A DNA stretch of 22,425 bases, from positions 1 through 22,425 of the forward strand of contig CAIYNH010000970.1 of the NCBI GenBank assembly GCA_903927495.1. The letters run 5' to 3'. Made by a program: the position numbers and the translations under genes. A model generated the notes under the pieces. That model did not search any database and had not been told where the DNA came from. It worked only from the letters and a program-made list of their open reading frames with translations. Below are positions 8,257 through 15,604 of the stretch, one piece after another. Source of the DNA: an uncultured beta proteobacterium. GTDB taxonomy: Bacteria; Pseudomonadota; Gammaproteobacteria; Burkholderiales; Burkholderiaceae_C. Within the stretch, counting starts at the first letter, position 1. Every line of letters starts with the position of its first letter.

Positions 8257-9389
8257 AACTAATTCATGTAGTGCCGCACATTGACCAGGAGGCCGCTGGG
8301 CCTTCGTATTCTGTGCCTCGCCTATGCCAGAGCCTGGCCGCTTGCGGCAACGAGGTTGAGCTAAGTTGTCTTGCAGCTCGCGGTGAGATTCCAGGTGTGG
8401 TGCTGGACTTGCATTCACAGTGGCCCGTCCTTGGGCGCTTTGCGGTCTCTACCAGTCTGGCACGGGCGTTGCGAAGCAAAGCCCAAGTGGTAGACATCGT
8501 GCATAACCACAGCCTTTGGTCCATGGTGAATGTAGCTGCGGGGTGGGTAGTGCCGGGCAGTCGGGCCAAACTGGTGACTTCACCGCGCGGTACCTTGTCC
8601 GCTTGGGCACTTAACCGCAACAAGACGCTCAAGCGCTGGCTGTGGCCGTTACAGCGCAGAGCACTCGCACGGGCGGACTTACTGCACGCGACAAGCGTTG
8701 TGGAACTGCAGGAGATTCGCGCTCAGGGCTTTGCTGCTCCCGTTGTGGTGTTGCCCAACGGTATTGACCTGCCTGACTTGCCCGCTGCGCTGGCACCAGC
8801 TGCCACTGCCACGCGCACCCTGCTGTACTTGGCGCGTATTCACCCCATCAAAGGCTTGGACCGCCTGTTGCGCGCCTGGGCACAACTGGAGCCGCGCCAC
8901 CCGCAATGGCGCCTGGTTATCGCTGGCAAGGGTGAAGCGGCACACGTTGAAGAAGTGCATGCACTGGCCGCCGAGCTGGTGGTGCAACGCGTGGAGTTTT
9001 CTGGCCCCCTGTACGGCGAAGCCAAAGCACAAGCCTACTTTGATGCCGACCTTTTTGTGTTGCCAACCCATTCAGAAAATTTTGGATTGGTTGTGGCAGA
9101 GGCGTTGGCTCATGCGTGCCCTGCCGTAGTGAGCCGCGGTGCGCCATGGTCTGGCCTGGAATCAGAAGGTTGCGGCTGGTGGGTGGACAACAGCGTGCAA
9201 ACTTTGGTATCTGCGCTGGATGCTGCGATGCAGTTGCCACCTGAAGAACTTGCTGCCATGGGTACGCGTGGCAGGGACTGGATGCAACGCGACTTTGGCT
9301 GGGGCGCCATTGGGCAGAAGATGGACGCGGCTTACCGCTGGTTGGTGTACGGCGGCGAACGACCCGCATGGGTCGAGGTTGGCGGATGA
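8253..9389 (+). CDS. Glycosyltransferase family 4
   Basis: A 378-residue GT-B enzyme beginning MKLIHVVPHIDQEAAGPSYS, the 'VVP...GGPSxSVPxLcxxLA' N-terminus common in GT4 transferases of O-antigen loci. The donor domain has LLYLARIHPIKGLDRLLRAW, LVIAGKGEA, VEFSGPLYGEAKAQAYFDAD, and a textbook EX7E motif, SENFGLVVAEAL, with E275 and E283. The GTG start overlaps the amidotransferase stop as GTGA, with GAGG at 8242-8245 as ribosome binding site. Its own stop overlaps the next start as ATGA. Similar proteins are often found in loci making FucNAc- or uronamide-containing glycans, but acceptor and donor cannot be named from the sequence. Confidence 0.9.
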   Translation: MKLIHVVPHIDQEAAGPSYSVPRLCQSLAACGNEVELSCLAARGEIPGVVLDLHSQWPVLGRFAVSTSLARALRSKAQVVDIVHNHSLWSMVNVAAGWVVPGSRAKLVTSPRGTLSAWALNRNKTLKRWLWPLQRRALARADLLHATSVVELQEIRAQGFAAPVVVLPNGIDLPDLPAALAPAATATRTLLYLARIHPIKGLDRLLRAWAQLEPRHPQWRLVIAGKGEAAHVEEVHALAAELVVQRVEFSGPLYGEAKAQAYFDADLFVLPTHSENFGLVVAEALAHACPAVVSRGAPWSGLESEGCGWWVDNSVQTLVSALDAAMQLPPEELAAMGTRGRDWMQRDFGWGAIGQKMDAAYRWLVYGGERPAWVEVGG

Positions 9390-10285
9390 CCGATCTGAAC
9401 AACACACCACCCTGGCAAGCAGGCAGGGCGCCGGTAGCGGTGGTGATGATCTCGCTGAACGAGGCTCACAACATGGAAGCCGTGTTGCAGAACCTGGCTG
9501 GCTGGGCACAACAGGTTTTTCTGGTGGACAGTTGCAGCGCCGACGAAACCGTCAGCATCGCGCTGCGCCATGGCGTGCATGTGGTGCAGCGGCGCTTTAA
9601 GGGCTTTGGGGATCAGTGGAACTTTGCTGTGAACGACTTGCCGATTTCGGCGTCTTGGACCATGAAGTTGGACCCGGATGAACGGTTGACGGATGAACTT
9701 AAGGCGTCAATCCAAAATATGGTGACCAGCGGCCAGCCAGACGGCATTGTGATTCAGCGTCGGTTATGGTTTATGGGCGCAGTATTGCCTGTGCTGCAAC
9801 CAATTTTGCGGGTGTGGCGCACCGGCACATGCCGATTTACCGACGTGGCCGTCAATGAATACCCACTCGTGGCGGGAGCCATCAGCGAAGCTACCGGCTA
9901 TCTTGAACATCACGACAGCCCGGACCTTGGCCATTGGTTGACCAAGCAGAACAACTACACCACCGCTGAAGCAATCAGCCAGTTTGAAGGCCGCGCATTG
10001 GCGATACCACCCCGGTTCTTTGGCACGGCAGTGGAGCGGCGCATGTGGCTTAAACGCAATTTCTGGAAAGTGCCGGGGCGCCATGTGATTTTGTTTTTGT
10101 ACCACCTGTTGGTGATTGGTGCCTGGCGTGCTGGGCGCGTAGGTTGGGTCTGGTCCCGCCTGCGCACGGAGGTGTACCGCATGTGGGAATACAAACGCTT
10201 TGAAATGGACCGACTGGGCCACGTGCCGGTAAAGATTCCGGCGCATCCGGGCCAGCCTGACCCGCGAGTCAAACTGTATGAGTAG
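9386..10285 (+). CDS. Glycosyltransferase family 2 (WaaE/KdtX-like)
   Basis: A 299-residue GT-A inverting transferase. It opens VAVVMISLNEAHNMEAVLQNL, then VFLVDSCSADETVSIALRHG, VVQRRFKGFGDQWNFAV and the acidic metal site LDPDERLT (D96, D98). This order, with 'F.GFG.Q.N.A', is characteristic of the WaaE/KdtX group of LPS core and O-unit transferases. The C-terminal part has a hydrophobic segment (VILFLYHLLVIGAW) and basic residues that may anchor it to the membrane. An ATG 18 bases upstream is also in frame, but ATG 9386 is preferred because it overlaps the previous stop (ATGA) and follows GAGG at 9375-9378. This is the last gene of the compact upstream operon. Confidence 0.88.
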   Translation: MTDLNNTPPWQAGRAPVAVVMISLNEAHNMEAVLQNLAGWAQQVFLVDSCSADETVSIALRHGVHVVQRRFKGFGDQWNFAVNDLPISASWTMKLDPDERLTDELKASIQNMVTSGQPDGIVIQRRLWFMGAVLPVLQPILRVWRTGTCRFTDVAVNEYPLVAGAISEATGYLEHHDSPDLGHWLTKQNNYTTAEAISQFEGRALAIPPRFFGTAVERRMWLKRNFWKVPGRHVILFLYHLLVIGAWRAGRVGWVWSRLRTEVYRMWEYKRFEMDRLGHVPVKIPAHPGQPDPRVKLYE

Positions 10286-10377
10286 GCTTGCCGCTTCGGT
10301 CTTCAATCTGAGGCAATAAATCGGCAACCTTAGCTCACGCCCTGCCGTTTTGCTTGCATTACTGTTTATGACTAAAT

Positions 10378-10397
10378 TTACTCAATCAATTGAGTAA
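10378..10397. repeat. Perfect 9-bp inverted repeat, operator-like
   Basis: The arms are TTACTCAAT and ATTGAGTAA, separated by CA. The stem is AT-rich and no T run follows, so it is a poor terminator. A binding site for a dimeric regulator is more likely. It lies about 120 bases upstream of the proposed vapB promoter -35. Confidence 0.45.
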
Positions 10398-10514
10398 TTT
10401 GTAAATGCCTTATCAACGCCAGACGACATGACGGTAGATGAGTTTTTATGCATGCCGGTTGAGAATTGGCTGGGACGGGTTTGAGGGTCAGACATCATGG
10501 GACAAAGATCGTAC

Positions 10515-10543
10515 TTGTAAATTCATACCAAATATAGCATACT
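10515..10543 (+). promoter_or_regulatory. Probable promoter for vapBC-fnlA
   Basis: TTGTAA (10515-10520) and CATACT (10538-10543) are 17 bases apart, an acceptable sigma70 spacing with partial matches to both consensus hexamers. The region is AT-rich, and transcription would start near 10550, some 20 bases before the vapB ATG. Because vapC and fnlA are only 44 bases apart with no terminator visible, this promoter may also drive the fnl genes. Confidence 0.4.
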
Positions 10544-10569
10544 AAAACTTAAACTTATAAAGGTACGTC

Positions 10570-10830
10570 ATGGAACCGATGGATGTAACTCTGGCAGAAC
10601 GTGGTCAGATTGTGATTCCCAAAGAAGCGCGTGAAGCGATGGGCCTCAAACCCGGTGCCAAGCTGCAAATTCGCATGGCAGATGGACGACTGCTGATCGA
10701 AAAAAAGGTGGCGCTTGACCTGAGCCGCTGGGTTGGCAAGGCCATTGATGATGGTTTGACCACCAATGAAGCTTTGTCAGAACTGCGTGGCCGCCCGGTG
10801 CCATGGCAGGGTGGGGATGCCAAAGCATGA
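10570..10830 (+). CDS. vapB: AbrB/SpoVT-type antitoxin (VapB-like)
   Basis: An 86-residue protein whose N-terminal half is an AbrB-type swapped-hairpin DNA-binding domain: VTLAERGQIVIPKEAREAMG, then LKPGAKLQIRMADGRLLIEK. The C-terminal tail (about residues 50-86) is the expected toxin-binding part. Antitoxins of this type neutralise a PIN-domain VapC and repress their own promoter as a complex. The start at 10570 follows AAAGG at 10558-10563; a second in-frame ATG at 10579 is also possible. The stop overlaps the vapC start as ATGA, the normal translational coupling of such pairs. It is the first gene of the transcript that leads into fnlA. Confidence 0.88.
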   Translation: MEPMDVTLAERGQIVIPKEAREAMGLKPGAKLQIRMADGRLLIEKKVALDLSRWVGKAIDDGLTTNEALSELRGRPVPWQGGDAKA

Positions 10831-11228
10831 AAACCGCTGTTGATTCAAGCGTGTTGTTTGACATTGTCAAAGGCGCGCCCGGTGCCGTTGCAGCTCAAAC
10901 TGCGCTAGAGGCCGCACTGGCCCATGGCAGCCTGTGCGTCTGTGCGGTGGTGGTGGCGGAACTGGGGCGTTACTTTTCCAACGAGCAAGACTTGCGCGAG
11001 TTTCTGGTTGCGTGCCAAATTGACCATGACCCGCTGTCAATGGAGGCAGCACTGGAAGCTGCACGCATCATGCGCGGCTATGCACGCAACAAGGGGCCAC
11101 GTGAGCGTGTGGCCCCCGACTTTTTGATCGGCGCCCACGCCATCAGCCAAGCTGATGCGCTGCTGACCAGCGATGCTGGTTTTTTTCGCAACTACTTTGC
11201 GTCGTTAAACGTCGTCACGCCGGTCTAG
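10827..11228 (+). CDS. vapC: PIN-domain ribonuclease toxin (VapC-like)
   Basis: A 133-residue PIN-domain protein. The acidic residues that would bind metal are visible: D6 in AVDSSVLFD, E45 in VVVAELGRYF, D98 in VAPDFLIGAHA and D116 in LLTSDAGFF. VapC toxins cleave tRNA or rRNA and stop translation when their antitoxin is lost. The start chosen, ATG 10827, overlaps the vapB stop; the longer open frame upstream lies inside vapB. All four catalytic acids are present, so the enzyme looks active. Only 44 bases separate it from fnlA, and no terminator lies between, so toxin and sugar genes are probably co-transcribed. The exact RNA target is unknown. Confidence 0.9.
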   Translation: MKTAVDSSVLFDIVKGAPGAVAAQTALEAALAHGSLCVCAVVVAELGRYFSNEQDLREFLVACQIDHDPLSMEAALEAARIMRGYARNKGPRERVAPDFLIGAHAISQADALLTSDAGFFRNYFASLNVVTPV

Positions 11229-11272
11229 CTTTCGGGTTGCAAAAAAAAGAGAATGGAATTGACGGAGTATTC

Positions 11273-12316
11273 ATGTTTACCAATAAGACCCTTTTGATCA
11301 CGGGCGGCACCGGCTCCTTCGGCAACGCCGTGCTGCAGCGTTTTCTGGAGTCTGGCTTGCGTGAGATTCGCATCTTCAGCCGTGATGAGAAGAAGCAGGA
11401 CGACATGCGCAAGCGCTACCACCACGCCAAGCTCAAGTTTTACATTGGCGATGTGCGCGATTTGCGCAGTGTGGCTGCCGCCATGCGCGGCGTGGACTAT
11501 GTGTTTCATGCGGCGGCGCTCAAGCAGGTGCCTTCTTGCGAATTTCACCCGATGGAGGCGGTGCGTACCAATGTGCTGGGCACCGAGAACGTGCTTGAAG
11601 CCGCCATTGCCGCCGGCGTGCAGCGTGTGGTGGTTCTCAGCACCGACAAGGCGGTGTACCCCATCAACGCCATGGGCATCAGCAAGGCCATGATGGAAAA
11701 GGTAATGGTGGCCGCCAGCCGCAACCTGGAGGGCACCGCCACCGTGATCTGCGGCACGCGCTACGGCAATGTGATGGCCTCGCGCGGCTCGGTGATTCCA
11801 CTGTTTGTAGAGCAGGTGCTGGCCGGCCAGCCCATCACCATTACCGACCCCGCCATGACGCGCTTCATGATGACGCTGGACGACGCGGTAGAACTGGTGC
11901 TGTACGCCTTTGAGCATGGCCACAATGGCGACATTTTTGTGCAAAAGGCGCCGGCTGCCACGGTGGCGGTGCTTACGCAAGCTATTTTGGAGCTGATGGG
12001 CAAGCCGGACCACGAAGTGCGCAACATAGGCACCCGCCATGGCGAGAAGCTTTTTGAAGCGCTACTCAGCCGCGAAGAAATGGCCTGCGCGCAAGACCTG
12101 GGCAATTACTTTAAAGTGCCGCCCGACGGCCGCGACCTGAACTACGCCAAGTTTGTAGAGCAAGGCGAGCAAAGCCGAACGCAAGCTCTGCACGGTGAAG
12201 ATTACAACTCACATAATACAACCCGCCTCGACGTGCCCGGCATGAAGGCGCTGCTGCTCAAGCTGCCCTTTATGCAGCGCATTGCACGGGGTGAGCAGGT
12301 GGTGGCGGAGGATTAG
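11273..12316 (+). CDS. fnlA: UDP-GlcNAc 4,6-dehydratase/5-epimerase (FnlA/WbjB/CapE)
   Basis: A 347-residue extended SDR enzyme that catalyses the first step of UDP-L-FucNAc synthesis, 4,6-dehydration with C5 inversion of UDP-GlcNAc. The nucleotide-binding loop is LLITGGTGSFG (G11, G14, G17). RIFSRDEKKQDDMRKRY, FYIGDVRD, VFHAAALKQVPSCEFHPMEA and LSTDKAVYPINAMGISKAMM are near-perfect family signatures; the catalytic tyrosine position is replaced by methionine in NAMGISK, as in the inverting 4,6-dehydratases. The start at 11273 fits the conserved MF.NKTLLITGG beginning and GGAG at 11264-11267. Length is normal. Its last 92 bases are duplicated at 13772-13863. It is separated from fnlB by two toxin-antitoxin cassettes, which is not the usual fnlABC arrangement. 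Confidence 0.95.
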   Translation: MFTNKTLLITGGTGSFGNAVLQRFLESGLREIRIFSRDEKKQDDMRKRYHHAKLKFYIGDVRDLRSVAAAMRGVDYVFHAAALKQVPSCEFHPMEAVRTNVLGTENVLEAAIAAGVQRVVVLSTDKAVYPINAMGISKAMMEKVMVAASRNLEGTATVICGTRYGNVMASRGSVIPLFVEQVLAGQPITITDPAMTRFMMTLDDAVELVLYAFEHGHNGDIFVQKAPAATVAVLTQAILELMGKPDHEVRNIGTRHGEKLFEALLSREEMACAQDLGNYFKVPPDGRDLNYAKFVEQGEQSRTQALHGEDYNSHNTTRLDVPGMKALLLKLPFMQRIARGEQVVAED

Positions 12317-12321
12317 GCGTT

Positions 12322-12361
12322 CATGCCAATAATTGGCTTGAATATGCTATTATTTGGCATG
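12322..12361 (+). promoter_or_regulatory. Extended -10 promoter and inverted repeat at the nucleotidyltransferase gene
   Basis: TG-C-TATTAT (12345-12353) is a good extended -10 element. A start of transcription 6-7 bases further on would fall at the ATG at 12359, giving a leaderless mRNA. The element is flanked by an imperfect inverted repeat, ATGCCAATAAT (from 12323) against ATTATTTGGCAT (12350-12361), and the left arm itself contains the palindrome GCCAAT-A-ATTGGC. This is a likely operator for the encoded wHTH protein. No matching -35 is seen. Confidence 0.5.
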
Positions 12362-12949
12362 ACAATTGGTTCGGCACTTTTTACTGACAGTCAGTCACGG
12401 CTGTTTCTTTGGCTGTTTGGTCAGCCGGAGCGTGCTTACCACCTCAATGAGTTGCGCAGACTTTCGGGCTTGGGTAGCGCCTCTTTGCAGCGCGAACTCA
12501 ATCGTTTGGCAACGGCGGGTTTGGTGGATTCGCAGCCGGTTGGCAATATGCGCCGTTTTCAGGCCAACCCGCAATCGCCAGTTTTTGCCGAGTTGGTGGC
12601 GCTGACACGCAAGACGCTTGGAACCGTTCCGATTTTGCGGGAGGCTCTTATGCCTTTAACGCCTGACCTGCAAGGCGCATGGGTCTATGGCTCGGTAGCA
12701 AAGCAAAGCGATTCAGCCCGCAGCGACATAGATGTCATGCTGGTAGGCGCCAATCTGCTGCTGGACAAAGTGTTGACTTGCCTCGTGCCCGCCGAGGCAC
12801 AGTTGGGCCGCAAGATCAATCCGAACTGCTACACACCCGAAGAATTCGCGCGAAGACGCGCCGAACCCGATTCGTTTGTTAACCGTGTTTTGTCGCAGCC
12901 CACTTTAGCGTTAATTGGTGATACGAATGAGCTTGCCCGCGCTGGATAA
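12359..12949 (+). CDS. wHTH-nucleotidyltransferase (MNT-type) antitoxin candidate
   Basis: A 196-residue protein with two parts. Residues about 5-75 form a winged helix (RLFLWLFGQPERAYHLNELR ... SLQRELNRLATAGLVD), and residues about 100-190 a minimal nucleotidyltransferase with GSVAKQSDSARSDIDVMLVG, giving GS at 111-112 and the metal-binding pair D123/D125. Such proteins pair with HEPN toxins; known MNT antitoxins act by AMPylating the HEPN partner, and here the wHTH would add autoregulation. An ATG 36 bases upstream is in frame, but the start at 12359 is preferred because MTIGSALFTD is the natural domain beginning and the promoter overlaps the longer N-terminus. It follows fnlA after 42 bases and overlaps the HEPN gene by 23 bases. 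Confidence 0.82.
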   Translation: MTIGSALFTDSQSRLFLWLFGQPERAYHLNELRRLSGLGSASLQRELNRLATAGLVDSQPVGNMRRFQANPQSPVFAELVALTRKTLGTVPILREALMPLTPDLQGAWVYGSVAKQSDSARSDIDVMLVGANLLLDKVLTCLVPAEAQLGRKINPNCYTPEEFARRRAEPDSFVNRVLSQPTLALIGDTNELARAG

Positions 12950-13346
12950 CCTGGTTCGCATCGGGCAGCTGAAGGCGGAGCCGCGCAATGTGCTTGAAGC
13001 GACTCGTATGCTGGAGATGGCCGGTACCCGCCTGACTGACGCGCACTTGAGCAGTTTGTCGCTGGAAGGCCGCTTTACCAGTGTGTACAACGCCGCCCAC
13101 GCCGCAGCGTTGGCGGCCTTGCGCTGGCATGGGTACCGCAGCGAGAACCGGTACACGGTCTTTCAGTGCCTTACCCATACCGTGGCCTGGCCCGCAAATC
13201 GCTGGCGCGTGCTGGATGCTGCGCACCAGAAAAGAAATTTGGCAGAGTACGAGGGCTACCTCGAAGTTGAAGAATTAACTGTCACGGAGCTTTGCGCGAT
13301 GGTGGCAAGTCTTATCGTCGATGTGCAGGCGTTGGTGGCACAGTGA
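12927..13346 (+). CDS. HEPN-domain protein, probable toxin partner
   Basis: A 139-residue, mostly helical protein. The segment DAAHQKRNLAEYEG (H100, R103, Y108) is typical of small HEPN proteins that pair with nucleotidyltransferases; the classical RX4-6H ribonuclease motif appears here as R103-N-L-A-E-Y, with tyrosine in the histidine position. Earlier helices carry EGRFTSVYNAAHAAALAALR. HEPN toxins cleave RNA, and tyrosine after the RX4 spacing is the residue AMPylated in characterised HepT/MntA systems (family knowledge, applied by inference). ATG 12927 has GGTG at 12917-12920; a TTG at 12915 is in frame too. Gene order and overlap with the nucleotidyltransferase support a two-gene toxin-antitoxin operon. 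Confidence 0.8.
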   Translation: MSLPALDNLVRIGQLKAEPRNVLEATRMLEMAGTRLTDAHLSSLSLEGRFTSVYNAAHAAALAALRWHGYRSENRYTVFQCLTHTVAWPANRWRVLDAAHQKRNLAEYEGYLEVEELTVTELCAMVASLIVDVQALVAQ

Positions 13347-13348
13347 AT

Positions 13349-13729
13349 ATGCGCATCGTCATCACCGGAGCCGATGGTTTTATTGGCACCAACCTGCGTA
13401 TGCGCTTGGCGGAGCTGCGCCATGCAGACGTGGCCTGCATCACGCTTGAGACACCAGCAGGCGCAGTGCACGCAGCACTGGCGCAGGCAGACTTTGTGTT
13501 TCACCTGGCTGGCGTAAACCGCCCACAAGACCCGGCAGAGTTTGCCGCCGGTAACGCGGGTTTGACACAAGACGTTTGCGCTGCACTGGCCGCTGCGGGC
13601 GGGCGTGCCACAGTGGTGCTGGCCTCAAGCACGCAGGCAATGCAAGACAACCCCTATGGCCGCAGCAAGCTGGCCGCTGAAGAGGCGGTGCGCGCTTATG
13701 GTGCTGCCACCGGTGCAGCAGTGAATTAA
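13349..13729 (+). pseudogene. Truncated duplicate of fnlB (5' third)
   Basis: These 126 codons match the first 124 or so codons of the intact fnlB at 15605, with some twenty base differences counted by eye, so identity is high but the copy is not brand new. It keeps the GADGFIGTN nucleotide loop and the YGRSK motif but ends at a TAA provided by an inserted palindrome at 13724-13752. It lacks the rest of the SDR domain and the whole cupin domain, so it cannot be a working reductase. Its ATG begins three bases after the HEPN stop, just as an ordinary fnlB would follow a cassette. Confidence 0.92.
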
Positions 13730-13752
13730 TTGGGGTCAGATTCCAATTAATT
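13724..13752. repeat. GGGGTCAGA palindrome, copy 1
   Basis: A perfect inverted repeat with 10-base arms, AATTAATTGG and CCAATTAATT, around the spacer GGTCAGATT. It interrupts the fnlB duplicate and supplies its stop codon. Related copies occur at 20135, 20879, 22205 and 22308, all in the same orientation. This is the only copy not next to a TGTCAT...ATGACA element. Confidence 0.85.
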
Positions 13753-13863
13753 ATGCGCATCGTCTCCACCCGCCTTGATGTGCCCGGCATGAAAGCCCTG
13801 CTGCTCAAGCCGCCCTTTATGCAACGCATTGCACGGGGTGAGCAGGTGGTGGTGGAGGATTAG
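13753..13863 (+). pseudogene. Duplicated 3' end of fnlA
   Basis: From 13772 to the TAG at 13863 the DNA repeats the last 92 bases of fnlA (12225-12316) with only a handful of differences; the translated tail LLLKPPFMQRIARGEQVVVE matches the FnlA C-terminus. The 12 bases at its beginning (ATGCGCATCGTC) are identical to the start of fnlB, so the copy begins at a fnlB-like sequence and continues as fnlA, a recombination scar. A 36-residue peptide could be translated but is unlikely to be functional. Confidence 0.88.
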
Positions 13864-13938
13864 GAATCAAGCATTTGCGCAATGTGTTCAAGGAGGGGAA
13901 GTTGGATGAGTTGGCAGGATAAACTCAGGGAATGGTGA
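13863..13938 (+). other. Leader before the XRE-ImmA gene: short coupled peptide or gene remnant
   Basis: Two readings are possible. First, AGGAGGGG (13891-13898) precedes ATG 13906, which encodes the ten-residue MSWQDKLREW; its TGA (13936-13938) overlaps the ATG of the next gene, so it could couple translation. Second, another frame from 13863 reads GIKHLRNVFKEGKLDELAG and stops at 13922; this resembles the 'HIKNIFKEGELDE' segment of RhuM-family proteins and may be a scrap of such a gene. The sequence cannot decide. Confidence 0.4.
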
Positions 13939-15080
13939 AGGTGGAGATCAATGCTGAGGTGCTACGGTGGGCACGTGAACGCGCAGGAATGACCGTGGGC
14001 GAGCTTTCGGCAAGATTTCCCAAGCTTGGTCAATGGGAGCAGGGAGAGGCCAGGCCTACGCTCAAGCAGGTTGAGGACTACGCCAAAGCGACCCAAACGC
14101 CTTTTGGGTATATGTTTTTGCAAACACCTCCCATCGAACCGCTGCCGATTCCGGACTTCCGCACCATGAATGGGCGGCAGATCACACGACCGAGCCCCAA
14201 TTTGCTTGAGATGATCTACGCGTGTGAACAGCGTCAGGATTGGTTCCGTGGATATACCCGCAGCAATGATTGGTCTGAATTGCCGTTTGTGGGCTCAATG
14301 ACGCCCGATACGTCAGTAATCACTGCAGCCAACGAAATCCGAAAGACCCTGAATTTTGACCTTAAATCCAGACGCAATTGCGCGACCTGGGCTGATGCCC
14401 TGAGGATGTTCATTGGATTGGCTGACGGCGTTGGTGTCCTGGTAATGACCAGTGGCATTGTCATGAACAACACGCATAGAAAGCTGAACCCCAAGGAGTT
14501 CCGAGGGTTTGCTCTTTCAGACAAAGTCGCACCTTTGGTGTTCGTCAATGGGGCCGATTCAAAATCTGCTCAGATGTTTACGCTCGCACACGAGTTAGCT
14601 CACATTTGGCTTGGGCAATCGGCCATCTCAGACAGCACGATGGATAGCGCAGGGGGAAACAGAATCGAAACCTGGTGCAACAGAGTGGCCGCAGAGATGC
14701 TTGCACCTTTGGCGGCAGTTAAGTCTGAGCTTGTTGCAGGCGAAGAATTGAGCGCCGCCGTTAGCAGGCTTACTAGGGTCTTCAAGGTAAGTTCACTGGT
14801 CGTACTGCAACGTTTGCGTGATGCTGGATTTATTCCCGCAGCGGATTTTGATGACGTTTACAAGGAAGAGTTGGACCGTCTGGACAATGTACCGAGGCGC
14901 TCTGGCGGCGGAGACTTTTACGTCTCAACAGTTGCCCGATTCAACCGCCGCTTCACCAGGGCGCTTGTGGAAAGCACGTTGGAAGGACGAACGCTCTATC
15001 GCGATGCGTATCGACTTCTGGGGATATCCAAAACACATACATTCAATGAGCTGGGGCGTACTCTTCAGTTTGGCGTCTGA
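13932..15080 (+). CDS. XRE-family HTH protein with ImmA/IrrE metallopeptidase domain
   Basis: A 382-residue fusion. Residues about 8-60 form an XRE-type helix-turn-helix (LRWARERAGMTVGELSARFP, then WEQGEARPTLKQVEDYAKAT). The ImmA/IrrE (DUF955) domain has the zinc motif HELAH (H220, E221, H224) and downstream WCNRVAAEMLAP with E255 as a likely third ligand. Proteins of this class cleave or sense a partner regulator; as first gene of a two-gene cassette they are predicted antitoxins. The stop and the next start share a base (TGATG), and the next gene encodes a DUF4411 PIN-like protein, a recurrent pairing. The ribosome binding site is probably the strong AGGAGGGG upstream acting through a coupled short frame, because AGGG at 13927 is too close to the ATG. 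Confidence 0.88.
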   Translation: MVKVEINAEVLRWARERAGMTVGELSARFPKLGQWEQGEARPTLKQVEDYAKATQTPFGYMFLQTPPIEPLPIPDFRTMNGRQITRPSPNLLEMIYACEQRQDWFRGYTRSNDWSELPFVGSMTPDTSVITAANEIRKTLNFDLKSRRNCATWADALRMFIGLADGVGVLVMTSGIVMNNTHRKLNPKEFRGFALSDKVAPLVFVNGADSKSAQMFTLAHELAHIWLGQSAISDSTMDSAGGNRIETWCNRVAAEMLAPLAAVKSELVAGEELSAAVSRLTRVFKVSSLVVLQRLRDAGFIPAADFDDVYKEELDRLDNVPRRSGGGDFYVSTVARFNRRFTRALVESTLEGRTLYRDAYRLLGISKTHTFNELGRTLQFGV

Positions 15081-15592
15081 TGACTTATCTTATTGACTCT
15101 GATGTACTGATAGAAGCGAAGGACAGACACTATGCGTTTGACTTCTGCCCTGGTTTTTGGGATTGGATTCTGCAGCAACACGCGCTGAAGATTGTTTACA
15201 GCGTCAAGGCCGTAGGGGATGAATTGAAGGCGGGCAACGATCAGTTGGCCGTATGGGCTACCAGGCAGGGTTCAAAGTTCTTCTTGCCGGATGACGCCCA
15301 CACAGTGGCCTCAATGGCGGTTGTTGCCACGGCAGTCGCAAATATGAGCGTGAACAAACTACCGTATGCCCCCGCCGCGTTGAATCAATTCATGAGCTCC
15401 GGCGACTATCGGCTAATTTCTCATGCCAAAGCACATGGCCATACCGTTGTCACTCATGAAGTTGGTCAGAGAGGTAGCAACCAGCCTAGTCTGAAAAGAC
15501 TCAAGATTCCAGACGTTTGCAATGCTGTTGGCGTGCCCTGCATTTCACCATTCAAGCTCTTGCGGGATGAAGGTGCCAAACTGGTGATCTAG
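15080..15592 (+). CDS. DUF4411 family PIN-like protein, probable toxin
   Basis: A 170-residue protein that fits DUF4411: YLIDSDVLIEAKDRHYAFDF (D6, D8), then CPGFWDWILQQHALKIVYSV, VGDELKAGNDQLAVWA and a C-terminal GDYRLISHAKAHGHTVVTHE. The order of acids and the 'PGFW.WL' phrase identify the family, which has a PIN-type nuclease fold. As second gene behind an XRE-ImmA protein it is the expected toxin, presumably an RNase. Translation is coupled to the upstream gene by a one-base overlap. It ends 12 bases before the intact fnlB, so this cassette sits exactly in the fnlA-fnlB junction, like the HEPN cassette in the other junction copy. Confidence 0.85.
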   Translation: MTYLIDSDVLIEAKDRHYAFDFCPGFWDWILQQHALKIVYSVKAVGDELKAGNDQLAVWATRQGSKFFLPDDAHTVASMAVVATAVANMSVNKLPYAPAALNQFMSSGDYRLISHAKAHGHTVVTHEVGQRGSNQPSLKRLKIPDVCNAVGVPCISPFKLLRDEGAKLVI

Positions 15593-15604
15593 GTCGGATT
15601 AGCT

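Larger units (their letters stand above)
10286..10569. other. Operon boundary without genes
   Basis: This 284-bp stretch separates the glycosyltransferase operon from the vapBC-fnl operon. It is more AT-rich than its flanks. It contains a perfect inverted repeat at 10378-10397 and a plausible promoter at 10515-10543. I see no open frame of note and no strong GC-rich hairpin followed by a T run. Confidence 0.6.
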
